NCBI RefSeq assembly: GCF_914767665.1
Contig: NC_059502.1
Coordinates: 49,644,031-49,708,030 of the forward strand
DNA length: 64,000 nt
Direction of reading: 5' to 3'
DNA from: Harmonia axyridis
Taxonomy: Eukaryota; Arthropoda; Insecta; Coleoptera; Coccinellidae
Program-made: the position numbers and the translations under genes
The notes under the pieces: generated by a model
What the model saw: the letters and a program-made list of their open reading frames with translations, nothing else
Told to the model about the DNA's origin: nothing
Database searches by the model: none
Part shown: piece by piece, positions 11,160 to 24,300 of the stretch
Layout: each line of letters begins with the position of its first letter
How positions within the stretch are numbered: the stretch's first letter is position 1

Positions 11160-11330
11160 AATATCCTTGCAAATGTACGGCCAATAAAATAATTCATTCG
11201 GAATAATACTGTCAGTAAGCCAGTCGTACTTTTCATACCATATATTTTGAAACCCCCTATTTGATTTTCCGACCCTACCCATAGTAACAAGAATATTACT
11301 TAGATCTGGAACAGATTGCTTCCCTTCTTC
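11160..11330 (-). pseudogene. Fragment of a hAT transposase TTF-type zinc finger
   Basis: The minus strand reads FQNIWYEKYDWLT followed by NELFYWPYICKDI. This resembles the TTF-type finger at the start of ZMYM1-like hAT transposases (FQxxWYxKYxWLxYS...xxAxFCxPCxxF), with one of the expected cysteines replaced. No other transposase domain follows. Short and degraded; the call rests on one motif. Confidence 0.4.
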
Positions 11331-12329
11331 AATTATGTTTAATTTATCCTCAAAGAAATGAGCCGAAAAATGTTGATGATTTATGAAAAAATTATAAAAT
11401 CACAAGTACTTCGAATATTTTCATTCATATTGGGAATTTGAGACTCCCGATAAATCAATTCCGCTTTCTTGCAATAATTGAGTCGATTAACAAAATGAAA
11501 AATCTTATAGAAAAAAGGTCACACTAACACGGAGACAAACTTACACGAGACAGTCGAGACACAGCAAATAGCAACAAAGCGAAAACTAACCCGATTTCTC
11601 GCTTCCCGAATAGTGCAGAATCATTGCAGTTCGGCCTGCAGCATCGGCATGCCTCAAATCTATGTTTAGAAGTTCGATTCATCGCCGTGACAATAAGATA
11701 ATGCGCTAGACAAGAATTGGGATTTTGCAGACCGTTTACTTCTGGAAGAGTAATGAGATGTATAAAAAAACGTGAGATTGAGATGGATAATTTAAAACAG
11801 AGACCTAGTGCCGTACCGAATGATGTGAAATAGAGATTGAAATGGATTACTAAAATATTGGATTGATAGGAGAAAGCTTCAGGAAGATGTTTACTCTTTA
11901 TATTCTTTAACGGGGAAAGGCAGAAATTATTTTTTTATAGTCAATGCGTATCACCTAGTCCTAATTTACCTCTGGTAGGAGTATGAATAGTTACTCTGTA
12001 TACATATTCTCGTTAAATCAAAATCGAATCAACATAAATTCTTTCAGAATTATCTGAGGCGAGTTTAACCAAAGCGATTTAGTTCCATTCGATGATTCCA
12101 ATATTAAGTAGATTTCACGTTGCACAATTATTAGGTTAAGTTACAGAAACATAATCTTTGCGAACTGACTAGCCTACATTCATCGCGTGCTTCGTCAATG
12201 CTTCCGCTTTCAGTTGCATAAATAGGTATGCATCGAATTTGTTAATTCCATGAAATATCACAGTAGAATGCAATTCTACCTTGTTGGATAATATGATATT
12301 TTTTTCTTCTTCTTCGTCAGTTTTCTTTA
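11331..12329. other. Chitinase intron, nothing recognised
   Basis: About 1 kb without identifiable features. GC rises around 11520-11660 but no gene or repeat could be named. Confidence 0.4.
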
Positions 12330-13348
12330 TGAGATGTAGTAAAAATAAATCCACTATTTTTGCTATGAAAAAGAAGGCTTTCATTACCACAGTTAGAATG
12401 AGCTGGTTTAGGCCGAATATGTGCTGTTTTGTAAGATAACTGGTTGCCATTTTGAAGAAATATCATTATGTGTCTTTCATAAAAGCCCTCGTCCCTATTG
12501 GCAGAAAATTGAGACAGTCGATTCTGACAACTCTGTTCAAGCGAATTTCTTATCAGCAAAATTGTCGACATGGTAAGAGGTAAGGTACAGATGGTAATCA
12601 CTTGGTACCAGGTCCGGACTATGAGATGGATTCATAAGAATCTCACAACCAAGCCCCTGTGGCCTGGCGTTGTCCTTATGGAACACAATTTCTCTTCGAA
12701 TGGCCAAATCTGCTGTTTCTGGACCATTGCTTCCTTCAAACGGTCCAATTTTTGACAGAACAGCTACCCGCAGATAGAAATTCGATCCATGAGGTTTTTT
12801 GCGTTAACTGGTGTGGTACCCATAAATCGAGTTTCTTCTTGAGACCAGCTTTATGCAAATCATTCCAAACGGTTTTTTGTGCATTTTTCAGCTCTTGGGT
12901 AATCAAAACAGTGCTTACATGACGATCAAACTTGAAAATGTCCATGATTTTATCGATTTTCCTGACAATTGGCCTTCCAGGGACTGGTGTCACTTTGACA
13001 TCAAAATTACCTCAACGGAATTGATCAAAATTGCGCGTGATTGGATGTTATAGTATCAGGACCACAAACACTATTTATATTTTCAGCCGTCTGGTTTGCA
13101 TTTTCGCTTTTATCGAAAAAAAAACTGTAAAATGAACCTTATTTTCTCTTTGTTAGTGTCTATTTTTGACGCGCGTTCGAACTAATCTGAGTCAACTAGT
13201 CACAAAACTGTCAGGAAAATTTTTGTAGTAGGAAATCTCATCTTTCTAACGCTATCTAGTGGAACCCAATCTGACTCATATAACGCGAGATACAGTTTAC
13301 TAAAGCCACTTATTGGAAAAATAATGCAGTTTTTCTTACTACACCTAA
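12330..13348 (-). pseudogene. mariner element relic, internally deleted (copy 2)
   Basis: The 1,019-bp element is flanked by TA; its right end is the reverse complement of TTAGGTGTAGTAAGAAAAAC and the left end is tgagatgtagtaaaaataaa. Minus-strand frames read KTVWNDLHKAGLKKKLDLW, WVPHQLTQK, then LDRLKEAMVQKQ, FEEKLCSIR and a degraded copy of the HPPYSPDLAPSDY box. This is mariner transposase with the segment carrying the first catalytic Asp region deleted. Copy 1 at 6845-7731 keeps that segment but lost the C-terminus. Both lie in the same chitinase intron and orientation. Confidence 0.8.
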
Positions 13349-13635
13349 TATCCACGTAGGCCTCTTTCATTTTCTTCCTATATTCCACGCTGTAATGTCT
13401 TGCGCAATCTGAAACCACCTATTTTCCGAAATTATTTTGATATTTGATTCATTTTTTGTCCGTCGTTTTATTGTAATTCAGTTATATATGGGGTGCTCCT
13501 ATTTAATTCGAAATTATTTATCGATTCAGAGTGTTGGTGTTTTTTAATTGGGACGCCCTATATGACGGATGGATAACAATTATTCAATTGACTCAAAATG
13601 AATTGAATCTCTGAATAAATGAAAAATACTTATAT

Positions 13636-13902
13636 ATAGGGTGTCCCATCAAAAAATTGAGTCGAAAAATATCTTCGACGGAAGACATTTTTGAAAAAAA
13701 AAATATGCGGCTACAAATCTGCGTTGAAAAATTCAGTATGTCCCATTCGAAAAACACCAACTTTGCTTTACATCTCCAAAATTACTGAAAAAAAAGTTGG
13801 AGAATTTTTGCGATATCTCGAGCAGATACCAACATATACCAAAATATTGTTTTATTGTTTTCGAGATGGTTGCAGTGAGCATCGAATTAGGGACACCCTG
13901 TA
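13636..13902. mobile_element. Small MITE with TATAGGGTGTCCC ends
   Basis: It begins atagggtgtcccatc and ends attagggacaccctgta, a terminal inverted repeat of about 13 bp. A related outer pair (tggggtgctcc near 13491 and gggacgccctata near 13550) abuts it, so a composite is possible. No coding sequence. The end signature matches that of the larger foldback at 52130-53517. Confidence 0.55.
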
Positions 13903-14024
13903 CAATGTCCATGCTTGATTCTTTCTCATATGTTTCTCGTGATGCATCATCCCGGCCGGATTCCCCGAATTCTAGTTTATTGATTTTAATGTCCAGTCAT
14001 CTTAGTCAAAATTAGATAGGTATA

Positions 14025-14230
14025 GTATATCCAAAGTCACTTGAACTAGTCTATAAAAACGCTTGGCCATAGATGTCCCTTTGAAGTGGTTACCGCGATC
14101 CGCTAAATACCGGGGTATATTTGAAAGTATTGTTAGGCAATAAATACATAGGTTCCAAAAGAATTTCTGGAAACTTGGACAACCCTTGTATACTCGAAAT
14201 ATTCAGTTTCCTCCAAGTGACTGGATATAC
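14025..14230. mobile_element. 206-bp MITE (copy B, inverted)
   Basis: It begins gtatatccaaagtcacttg and ends ccaagtgactggatatac, and is the reverse complement of the element at 3745-3949 along most of its length. The left flank is TA; the right flank is tgta, so the duplication is not exact. Confidence 0.75.
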
Positions 14231-15034
14231 TGTACTAATCTCCGAATTTGAGATACCCAACTATATACTATTATAAACTTCAATCTTGACACCTTAAGAG
14301 TTGTCTCCAAAGCTATATATGGTAGGGTGTCTGGACTATTAAAATTCAAGGTCGAAGGTCATATTAATAATTAATGAAGTTAATATGGCGTGTTTTTGTT
14401 CCGGACTACCGGTTGACCTTAAATGATGCTCTTACCCTCGCTCTCCGCCTTTTATTTCGAAAACGATTAAATTTTTGAAACAAAAATAGTAGGAAATCCA
14501 ATTCTCTACAATACTGATAATGATAAAAAATAGCTAACATCTCATAGGAAACGAACATTTTGCAAAAAATACCCAAATAATGATTTTTGTGAATTTCGAC
14601 ATTGAATTTCAATAGACGCGGACATCCTACTATAATATGTAGTTTTTGAAACAACTTTTAGGATGTCAAAACACAAGTTTAAATGAGTTCATAGCTGGGT
14701 ATCCCAAATTTCGAGGTGAACTACTAAAACGATAACGATGACGCTAATGATCGACTCATCATCTCTCCATTGAATATTGGCAGCATATCGAGAATGATTT
14801 TCGAATGAAACAGCCCTAGGGATCTATTTTTAGATATTTCATAATTCTTTATTGATCCCTTCGACATGAAAATTCAATCTATATTTCATATGAAGACGTG
14901 AAATTTCAGCAAAATCTGGTTCTTGTGATATTGAAATAACAAAACCATATCTTCACGCCTACTGATATGTTATTCATATTGTAAATTTTCATTTCGAAAG
15001 AATATAACATAAAAAAAAACAAATCTGTACTTAC
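14231..15034. other. Chitinase intron, nothing recognised
   Basis: AT-rich sequence with no identifiable element or exon. Confidence 0.4.
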
Positions 15035-15095
15035 TTGAATTAGAGATGCATATCGACAATCCAAAAATGAGGAACAGCCATCCGACAACTTTGGT
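15035..15095 (-). CDS. Cht7: Chitinase exon encoding the N-terminal hydrophobic segment
   Basis: After a ttgtttcag acceptor the exon reads TKVVGWLFLIFGLSICISNS and ends at A|gtaagt, a strong donor. The split codon A|GT joins in frame to the GH18 exon at 6336. The hydrophobic run of about 15 residues after a lysine is a signal peptide or signal anchor. Group III chitinases of insects are often described as membrane-anchored at the N-terminus, which would fit. Alternative: the exon could belong to a different first exon than the one proposed at 19046-19032. Confidence 0.7.
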
Positions 15096-18000
15096 CTGAA
15101 ACAAATATATCAGTTAATTCACATGGAAAAATTGGATTAAGTTATTTCATTGATCATAATGTAGCGACTTTTTGCTTGCCCAAGAGATGGCGTCGTAGGC
15201 TATGCATCTATCGGAGAATCAGAACAGACAAACTACGACAAAGTCATCATGCTACGTTACGTAGATGGAAAGTGTATTTGGCAGGAATCACTGTACCAAA
15301 CTGATTCCATCAGTGATCTCGGGATGAAACACCGCAATTCTTTGAGAAAGGGCGCGCCTTTAAAATTGGCTGAGAATGCCCCGTCAAAATAAATAGCTAA
15401 AAGCATACGCAATCAAGCATTGAACTGAGTGCGAGATTGGCTTCATGTTGTAATATTTCTCACGATTTAATTCGAGGAAAAATTTTCACGATCATCTAAA
15501 TTTAAGAAATAATAAAGATAAAAAGAATGACATACAGAATGCGGGAGGTCATTCAATAGAACTATGGAAGGCTTTAATTACAGATCCACTTACACTGTTC
15601 GTCGGATTGGTTTCAAAACAAAAAGATCTGACATATCCGATAACTATTTTACTTTACCAACGTTATTTTACGACATTCATTCCATGAGAACAATGGATAC
15701 TTTTCTTGAATGTTCGTTACAGCTGTTGCGTGATCATAATGATCAAAAATAAACTGTTTCAAAAATAATTTTCAATGTTATACTGGGTGTCCCATTATTA
15801 TGTCAGTTGAATGGATTGCTTGATTTCTATAAGATTATTATAAATAAGGTCCAATCAAAAAATTTGTTTTTGTATCGTCAAACTGAATATGAACTAAGAC
15901 TGATCATAAAAATTGCCACTATAGATATTTTTTTTGAATATTGGAAACTTTTTTGATATTCTCATATGAGCAATCAATTCAAAATTTGACACGACTGTTG
16001 ACATTGCCATTCTAAATTCAAATGCAAATTTCAGTCTCGCCCCAATCTGCAGTTTTGACATTCACTGGAATTTTGCCAATTAATTAACTGAACCACGGCA
16101 TTCAATATCCGAACCTAACCCAAAAAGTTCTGCTTTTTAACATGTGTTCGAAAGTTATCGTGTAAAAGGACGAACAGAATCAATCTGATGACGGATTAGT
16201 TTTCAGCGAATTGAACTTTTTCATTTGAGACCTTCGGAATTCACATACATTATGACGAAATGATAAAGCGATCTGTTGAACATGAAAAAATAAGAACGCT
16301 GTTCGAAAAGTCGTTTTCTATAAATTTGGACTATTCCAGATATCAGAAAATTTACTACCAACATACCCAACCTAAGTCCTGAAATATTATCTGACATCAG
16401 AAATCTAGGCAATTTTTCAAAGGTATGGGAGTTTGACAACCACTGACAAATTGCAGAATAAATATTTGGTGAGTTTAAAACATTGATTTTGTTTTTCGCT
16501 GATAATAGGAGGTTGGGATTACAATTGGACCAAAAAGAACTTGATTATAATTTTGATATGCAATTCAAGAGATGTCAACATTAAAAATTCAGTAAGTAAT
16601 TGAATTTTATTTAATGATCTTAGAATTCATTTAATTCTTCTTCTTGTGATTTTTTGTTAAACTAATAAATTTATCATCACTTTTCACCAGCATTGGTTAT
16701 TACTTCATAATTTTTAAATCAAAATATTCCGAAAACGTTACACAGTATCAAGTTTTACCAAGAGTACCTTTTCGGTGTTAAATTGAATGATGTTTGAGCA
16801 CACTTGAAAATTTGATGAATGAATCCAACCTCAAGAAAGCTATGTAAAATACTACTTGGTACGAACCGTGTAACTACCGCCCAATATGAGAGTCAGATAT
16901 AAAAACAAATTTTCATGACAATGTAGCCATTAGTTTCGGCAAAATCGTAAAAAATGTGTATAATTTTCCAAGGCCCCTTACCTCCCATACGGATAACATT
17001 ACAAAAATTTTTACTTAGCTAACCCCAATTATTTTTTTTCAACCTTTTCTTCTCGGAACATACTGTATAGAGGAAATGAAACATCATTGTGAAATGTTTG
17101 CATTTTTTTCTCCTTTCGTAATAAAATATTGAAAATGGGTCGTCTATGCATTCACAGAGCAACAACGATACGAACAAATCAATTGTCCATAGTCGAGAAC
17201 CATCCTTCCGTAATTTCTGACTGTACCTGTTGTAACTCAACTAACAAGAACAACGTGTTTTCTTCGTCTTTATTAATCAGTAGGCACCTATTAATGCGGT
17301 ATGAAGAACAACCGCAGTGTTGTGTTGCTGTTGTTAATTGTTACCTAATTGATACTTTCGTGTCGAGTCGTCAACATTAGTCAGTAGTTCACCTGTACCT
17401 TCCGCTTTCTCCAGTTGTTGCAACAGAAAAATTCCTCAGTTTATAATTCAATTGATATTCGTGGCTTCTACTTTCGAAGTGATTAACATTTCTTTATTGT
17501 AGGAAATAAATGATCGATTCGTGTATTCTGATCGCTCATATCTCAGTATCATCAATGCACAAAGTACAATGGGAAGGAAAATTATTTTATTGATCTTTTT
17601 GTAAACGGAAACAATTCAGGTTGATTATGAATTTTTTTGAGGTTAAGGATGTCTTATTCATCAGATGTTGTTCACCACGTCAAATTTCTGTAAATTGAAT
17701 TCACTTCGAATTGATAAAAAAGTTTACTTTCATGTATACATCGTATATATACCAGAAATAAAAATCTGTTTGGTGCAAAGGCATAAATGAAAACTAAAGC
17801 AAATGTTATACTTTGGTTTTTACTTCCTCGTAAAATATCTCAAATGATAAGAAAGAACGGTTCATGGAATTAAAAAAATTAGTATCACTAAGAATTCAAA
17901 CATAAGTCTTCCATCTCCATCGAAAGGATTCAAGTGCGCTTAAGGTTATCTGAGGAGTAATCGTTCTTACGCTTATTATCTTTAGTGAAAACAGAATATT

Positions 18001-19031
18001 GAGAAATTCATTACTCCGAAACTAGAAGCAATAATACTTCAACAAAAAATATCGAATTAAATTTTATATCTATGATGATTTTTTCCTTGAACTCACAAAA
18101 TGATCGGATTTTTTCCCATCAAGAAGGACGGTGAAGGACCAATGTCCAAATTTCATTTATATAGGTACCGCTTAAATTTTTTTTTATTTGGATTTTTTAC
18201 ATTTTTGAAAATTTGAGTGAAATATTTTTTTGAACGATTCTATTATTGAATCTGTTATCAGAAATAATTAACTAAAATTATACACCAACATACATTTTTA
18301 ATAGCGAATCAAAGGAATTAATGAAATATGGTGAACGTTCGAAATAGTTTTTTTTTCAATATATACAACAGGAACAGGTATAGGAATTCCAACATCAATT
18401 AGCAAGCTCAGAATCTAGAAGAGAATTTATTAATTCAGCTTAAAAAAGTGAATTAAAACAAAACGAGTTCTCCATGAACTCAAAAAAAAAACTATATTCG
18501 AAAATCAAGCGTCTATAATTTGAATAATTTTCAGTTATTCAAAGAGTCGTGGTGGTTCATTCACATGTTTTCAATTATTCGAAAACAGATATTGTTTAAA
18601 TGTAAATCAAATACTCAAAATGTACATTCTTCATATTTGTTCGAATTTTTAAAAGAGTAACCCTAAGATCAGACTTCGCGACGTGATTTTATTATAATTT
18701 TATCATAATTGAATGAATCATTAATTCAACTTCAAATTCTTATATAAATGTTGATTGAATTCGGAGGAGGAAGTCCTTACTTACAATCCTTATTTCAAAT
18801 AAAGATTGTGAGACAATATGGACTCTTTTCTCCGAATTCAATAAAGAATGCAATTGCATCTGTTCTTCAATTTAATTTAATGTTGAGACGTCTTGATCTG
18901 TAGAGTTTGACTTGATAGGTATTTTTGTGGTATTATATTATCAAAATGTGTATCCTTTTCTATTATTCTTCAATGGAAATATAAGTTTATATTTCATCAT
19001 TTTCACAATTGAAATTTAAAAAGAAGGTTAC
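15096..19031. other. First chitinase intron, mostly unrecognised
   Basis: About 3.9 kb with no ORF worth reporting. A block with higher GC at 15160-15420 could be an old repeat but has no recognised ends. An imperfect hairpin at 18752-18845 has arms ttgaattcggag and ctccgaattcaa around ttacaatc and gattgt, like a small palindromic MITE. The remainder is plain AT-rich sequence. Confidence 0.45.
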
Positions 19032-19046
19032 CTTCTGTGTCACCAT
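19032..19046 (-). CDS. Cht7: Proposed first coding exon of the chitinase (MVTQK)
   Basis: The minus strand reads ATGGTGACACAGAAG followed by gtaacc. Splicing to the exon at 15095 in phase 0 gives MVTQKTKVVGWLFLIFG, a credible signal sequence: a short start with lysines, then a hydrophobic run. The five-codon exon and the weak donor are the reasons for doubt. No other in-frame ATG with a suitable donor was noticed nearby, but the search was by eye. RNA evidence would settle it. Confidence 0.45.
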
Positions 19047-20904
19047 TGTTTCGGATTGAGATAAGAACTCTTAGAGAACTGTCTTAGCGTAAGAATATAA
19101 CTCATTTCAAATATGAACAGCATGAATATATTAAAGTGAATTCATACCTATAGACAATTATATCTTTTATTTTTATGAAGTGAGGTCCGTAAACTTCTCA
19201 ATATAACCTTACATCATGATAAAGATGGAAAAACTTGCAAATTGTACCTAGAATATTCTTTTCCAGAAAAGATACATATGTGCTTATCCCGAAATCGGAT
19301 TTCTCAACAATTCCCTATTTGAATAAATTTTTCGATTGACTGACAAACAAATGTGAGAAAATTCCATTCACTATTCATCTCGTTGAAGATTTTTATCGGT
19401 ATGAAAAGATCATTCTTGAAATATGTCGGAGGTTCTAGTTACTTGAAGGTCGATACTTGATCGACCTCGTTTGTTCCAGATTGAAAAACTAGAATTGTTC
19501 GTTCTAAACAATGATATTTCAAAATCATGGCTTCGAAATATTCACGAATGGTATAAACGTATAATGCTTCTTTAATGGTTTGACGGAATCATCTGCATTC
19601 TTTTTTCTAATAGATACCACTTTCTACTATTGAGATCGTTTTTTGTTTAACTTGCGTGTTTAACTTGTTCGTGTTTGGTTTTGGGTTGATGTTGAATTAT
19701 TTTGGATGTTTTAAGTTAGACTCGGTCATTATTTAATAATTATACAGTAAGCTACACCAGTCCTGGAAATGATTATCACTTATATTTCAGATCATTTGAA
19801 ATAAATTTGAAAAAATATATCATTGAGGAAATCTTTCACTTTTGTAGCTTATTAATATGCCTTAATGATCGGGAAATAACGTCGTTCAGGCGATAATGAG
19901 TATTTTGTTACATTCTTAACTTGAAATCTTCGAAATTCAATAACGACTAATAATTTCATGTTAATATTTTTATAAATTAAACTTTTTAAGATGATTCAAT
20001 AACAGTAGCTTACTCTTTGTAGAATAAATTTCTGATTTTCAATTTTTACAAGGACTTATCAAGTTTATGAGAAGACTAAAAATTATAATCGTTATAACCT
20101 TATTTCAAAAAAGCCTATATGATATTAGTTGGATTTGTTACTTGGAGAGAAAAATTGAATACAAAATTGAAGAAAACACTAATTTCAATATTCTATTCTA
20201 TTGGTTCATCAGAACATGAGTTGTAGAACACTAAACATTACTCAATGCTTGAAATGATTCTACTATAATATAATCCTTAAATTTACCTTATTCAAACAAA
20301 AGGAAGTACACTGAATATTAATGAGAGATTTCTTTTTACATGGCATAAACTTTCCTGCTGTCCATTGATATTATATCATTCATATTTATCTTTTATTTTC
20401 TATGTGCATTTCCAAATTCAAACTCTTTTAATTCTGAGTTCGTCGTTTCATTTCCTAATGTTCATGTTTGCGTGAAGTGCGGAGATGACGTATATATCGT
20501 TGATATAACTTTCTTTCAGAATAATTAATGAAAATACCTACAAGATACCTAATTGATTCACAAGCGTAAATTATTTCATGCGTTCACACCTGTTCTTTTA
20601 CAAACATATTTTATAATTTCAATATTCTTATTACGTGTAATTGTAATGTATGGTAATGTACGAATTGCTTAATATTTCGGTTATATTATCTGTACGCTTG
20701 ACGGAACATACTGGTTGTTGAGAGACATAATATTGCCTTTTTAGTGAAATTTCTTTTATAGGTATTTACCGATAGGTACTCATAAAATGGGGATAATCAG
20801 GAGCTTTTGAGCGCTCGTCACTAATGCGACAATTGAGCCCTTGGAAGAACAGAACTGTTTATTCTCCATAAGTCTTCAAGGATAAAATTGGCGCAAGAAT
20901 AAAC
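19047..20904. other. Region upstream of the chitinase start, nothing recognised
   Basis: About 1.9 kb of AT-rich sequence that should hold the 5' UTR and promoter of the chitinase if the first exon call is right. I could not identify a TATA or initiator site with confidence, and no ORF is convincing. Confidence 0.35.
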
Positions 20905-21095
20905 AGATAGAAATGCCCAATTTTTATATCATATTCATAATCTTCGTGAAATTCTGATTTCGAAATTTCATGGTTGGTTCAAACTAAAGATCATATCTTC
21001 CAAACTGTTCGGGAAAAGGGATAATTGTACGATTCATATTTATTGAATTCCCGGAAAGTTTTCAAGTCTTTTGGGAATTCACGGATCACTCATCT
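20905..21095 (-). repeat. Dispersed repeat, left copy (inverted relative to 30529-30790)
   Basis: Shared text includes gtgaaattctgattt, aaagatcatatctt and attgaattccc, ending in both copies at ggatcactc. The right copy has about 60 extra bases. The two copies face each other across the transposon nest at 21-30 kb, their shared ends pointing inward. Confidence 0.7.
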
Positions 21096-21139
21096 ACTGG
21101 TGGAAAGACACTACATTTCTTTTAAATGACTTTTGAAGA

Positions 21140-21203
21140 AACAATTTGAAATGACTTTCAAAAATAGTCAATAAGTCAATTTTTTCTGTGACGGGAAAAA
21201 AAT
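21140..21203. repeat. Left inverted-repeat arm next to the nest
   Basis: tttctgtgacgggaaaaa here is mirrored by gtttttcctgtcacagaaaa at 29594-29613. Outside it, gaaatgactttcaaaaatag is mirrored by ctatttttcaaatgacatttc near 29712-29732. The right arm has about 90 extra bases that include a GC-rich hairpin. These arms probably mark the ends of the recombinase element that was the first layer of the nest. Confidence 0.5.
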
Positions 21204-21305
21204 TTGAGATTTTATCTCTGTTGACAGGTAACAAAATATGACTTTTCACGAAATTACTTTTTTCCCCGGGAAAGCAGTGAGTACTTTTTTTCCGGATATA
21301 GATAT

Positions 21306-21328
21306 AATAATAATAATAATAATAATAA
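21306..21328. repeat. TAA microsatellite, insertion target of the R4/Dong-like element
   Basis: A run of ataataat repeats immediately precedes the retrotransposon frame at its 5' end. R4-clade elements such as Dong are known to insert in TAA repeats, and further TAA repeats lie at the 3' junction (25105-25113) and at 29132-29140. Confidence 0.75.
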
Positions 21329-21332
21329 CAGA

Positions 21333-24300
21333 GTGCTTAGGAGACGGGCGTCTGTCGAACAAAATGCTACGCCTCCACAATCTCAACATTCTAGGAGAAG
21401 AATAACACGAGTTTCTCCGACCGCTGAAGGTGCTGCGCAGGATCCCCAACCAGCACTCACCCAAGCAGGTCTACCAAGAAGACGCATGAAATGGACAAGT
21501 TCGATAAATGAAACAATCATGCGCATATACTATGAAGTGACTAATATGGAAGAGGATAAAATAGGCTACCGGCAAAAATTATTTGCAGAATTCGAAAGAA
21601 ACTATCCCGAACTCCAAGTTTCTGAGCAAAGAGTAGCCGACCAATACCGGGTCATATTGAGAAATAAACTTGTACCCGATGAGAGACTTAACACCATAAA
21701 AAATGAAGTCCAACTGAGGCTACAGAATAGAGACCTCACTAACAACGAAAGGACAATTGAAGAAAACTACGAATGTGCTGAAAACCAACAGAACATCAAT
21801 GCACAAATGAACACTGAGGAACAAAACAACGCAGATGTGATAGCAATAAGTGATGCTCAACGACGGAAAATATATGCTGCACCCGTCGAAAATCCAGAAG
21901 AAGACCAAAGAGAACTACTGGAGCGATTATCTGCCACAATGAATAGATGCGTTATAGATTTTGAGGGCACAGATCCATTGAGACGACCGATTCTACCAAG
22001 ATTGAGGACATCCAAGAAACTATCTCATCTTCTGGTCATGACCAACAAGGAGATTATACCAAAGTATCTTTCTGACTACCATGATCTCGAATCATTACAC
22101 CTCATCATATACTGTGCAGCATTTTCAATAGCAACAGTGCTAGGTGTGAAGCCAAAACCTAAAAGTCAGCAACCAGCCAGAGAAAAACAACAAAATAAAC
22201 CACATTGGCAAAAAAGACTAGAAAATAAAGTGCACAGCATCCGCCAAGATATTGGGAGGCTCACCCAATTTGCAAAAGGTTCGCCGTCTAGAAAATTACA
22301 AAAAATGGTGAATATAATGATGGATCGTCACCGGCAACATACAACATATGATCCAAACAATGAAAATGCTCAACAAATTTTAGACACACTGAAACAAAAA
22401 CTTAGTGTGTACTCCGAAAGACTCAGAAGATACAATGAGAGCTATAGAAGAAAACAGGATAATATGATTTTTGAAAACTCCGAAAGAAAATTCTATAGAA
22501 TGTTAAACAACAATATGTCAGCAACACCAGGAAGTTATCCAATCGTCGAGGATATTGAGAATTTTTGGACAGATCAACTGGCTTCACCAACCCCCTACAA
22601 CTCCCAGGCTGATTGGATAAGAAGTGAAGAGAAATCCTGTGAGACAATAGAACACATGCCGCATAACGCAGTTTCTATAGAAGAATTCCATGCAATATTG
22701 AAAAACGCACACAATTGGAAATCACCCGGCCCAGATGGAATCCACAACTTTTGGTTGAAGAAATTTTGGTGTATACACGGCAGGCTAGTTGAAACCATAA
22801 ATGAGGTTATGAGGAATCCAACGGAAATGCCCAAATTTCTAACAACAGGGACCACTTATCTCCTACCGAAGGATCTCCAACACACAGCGGATCCATCGAA
22901 ATACAGACCCATTACATGTCTACCAACAATATATAAAATCATCACATCATGTATAGCATCTCGTATCTACAAGCATTGCGAGACAAATAACATAATGACA
23001 GCACAGCAGAAAGGATGTTCCAAGAATGCACTAGGATCGAAGGAACTGCTGATCATAGATTCCATCATATGTAACCAAGCCTTCAAAAAACACAGAAATC
23101 TTTTTATGACATATTTTGACTATAAGAAGGCCTTCGACTCTATTCCACATGGGTGGCTGACAAAAATTTTGGAAATATACAAGATCGATCCAATTACAAT
23201 AAACTTTCTGAAGTATGCAATGTGCAACTGGAGAACGAATATCGAACTCTCTACGGCGAACATAACTACTAAAGAGATTCCAATAAAGAGGGGAATTTTC
23301 CAAGGAGATTCATTGAGTCCCTTATGGTTCTGCTTGGCGCTGAACCCCCTTTCTAAACAACTGAATGCTACTGAAAAAGGTTTCAATGTCAAAGGAAATA
23401 GAAATACCATTGCACTCAATCATTTGCTATACATGGATGACCTAAAACTTATAACAGGCAACAAAAACCACTTGCAAATTATGGTCAAACTAGTGGAAAA
23501 TTTTTCGAAAGACGTGGGGATGAAATTCGGATTGGACAAGTGTCGTACGATTAGCGTAGTGCGTGGAAAAATCCAAGATGAACCGATAGCTCTCTCCAAT
23601 GGACAGGAGATAGAAGCAATGAAATCGGACGATCTTTATAAATACTTAGGAATGAAACAAAACCGACGAATAAACCATCAAAGAATGAAGGAAGACTTAA
23701 CAACTGAGTTCATTAGGAGAATCAACAAAATTTTAAAAACAAACCTCAACAGCAAGAACATGACGAGAGCCATCAACACATATGCATGTTCAATTCTCAC
23801 ATACTCTTTCGGTATCATTCCATGGAGCAAAACAGATATGGAAAACCTGAAACGCAAAATGAGAACCTTGATGACGAAAGCACACAAGCACCATCCGAAA
23901 AGTAGCATTGAGAGGACGACACTGCCGAGGAATAAAGGAGGCAGAGGTCTGCTAGACATCATGGAACTTGCCAATGGTCAAATTGAATGCCTACGAACAT
24001 ACTTCAAAGACAAATCAGGCACGTCAGAGATCTACAAAGTACTGTGTGAAGCAGACGAATCAACACCTTTGCAACTGCACAAGGAGCAATTGTCATACAA
24101 CCACCAGACAATCCAAGAAAAAATGCAAAGATGGAGAGAAAAGCCCCTACATGGACGACATTTCAACGAGGTGAACCAGGATCATGTCGACATTGAAGCG
24201 TCGAACTATTGGCTCACATCAGGTGCGATGTATCCAGAAACGGAAGGATTTCTTTTAGCCATCCAAGATCAAGTGATCTCAACAAGAAATTACTGCAAGC

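Noticed and set aside
12169..12450. 93-codon minus-strand ORF rich in lysine and glutamate
   Set aside because: It overlaps the mariner end and adjoining AT-rich sequence with no domain.
15160..15420. Block of higher GC in the first chitinase intron, considered as a SINE or a promoter
   Set aside because: No tRNA-like box A or B sequence, tail or target duplication could be recognised.
22423..23974. Several minus-strand ORFs of 74-99 codons
   Set aside because: They are antisense to the intact R4/Dong-like frame and show no domains.
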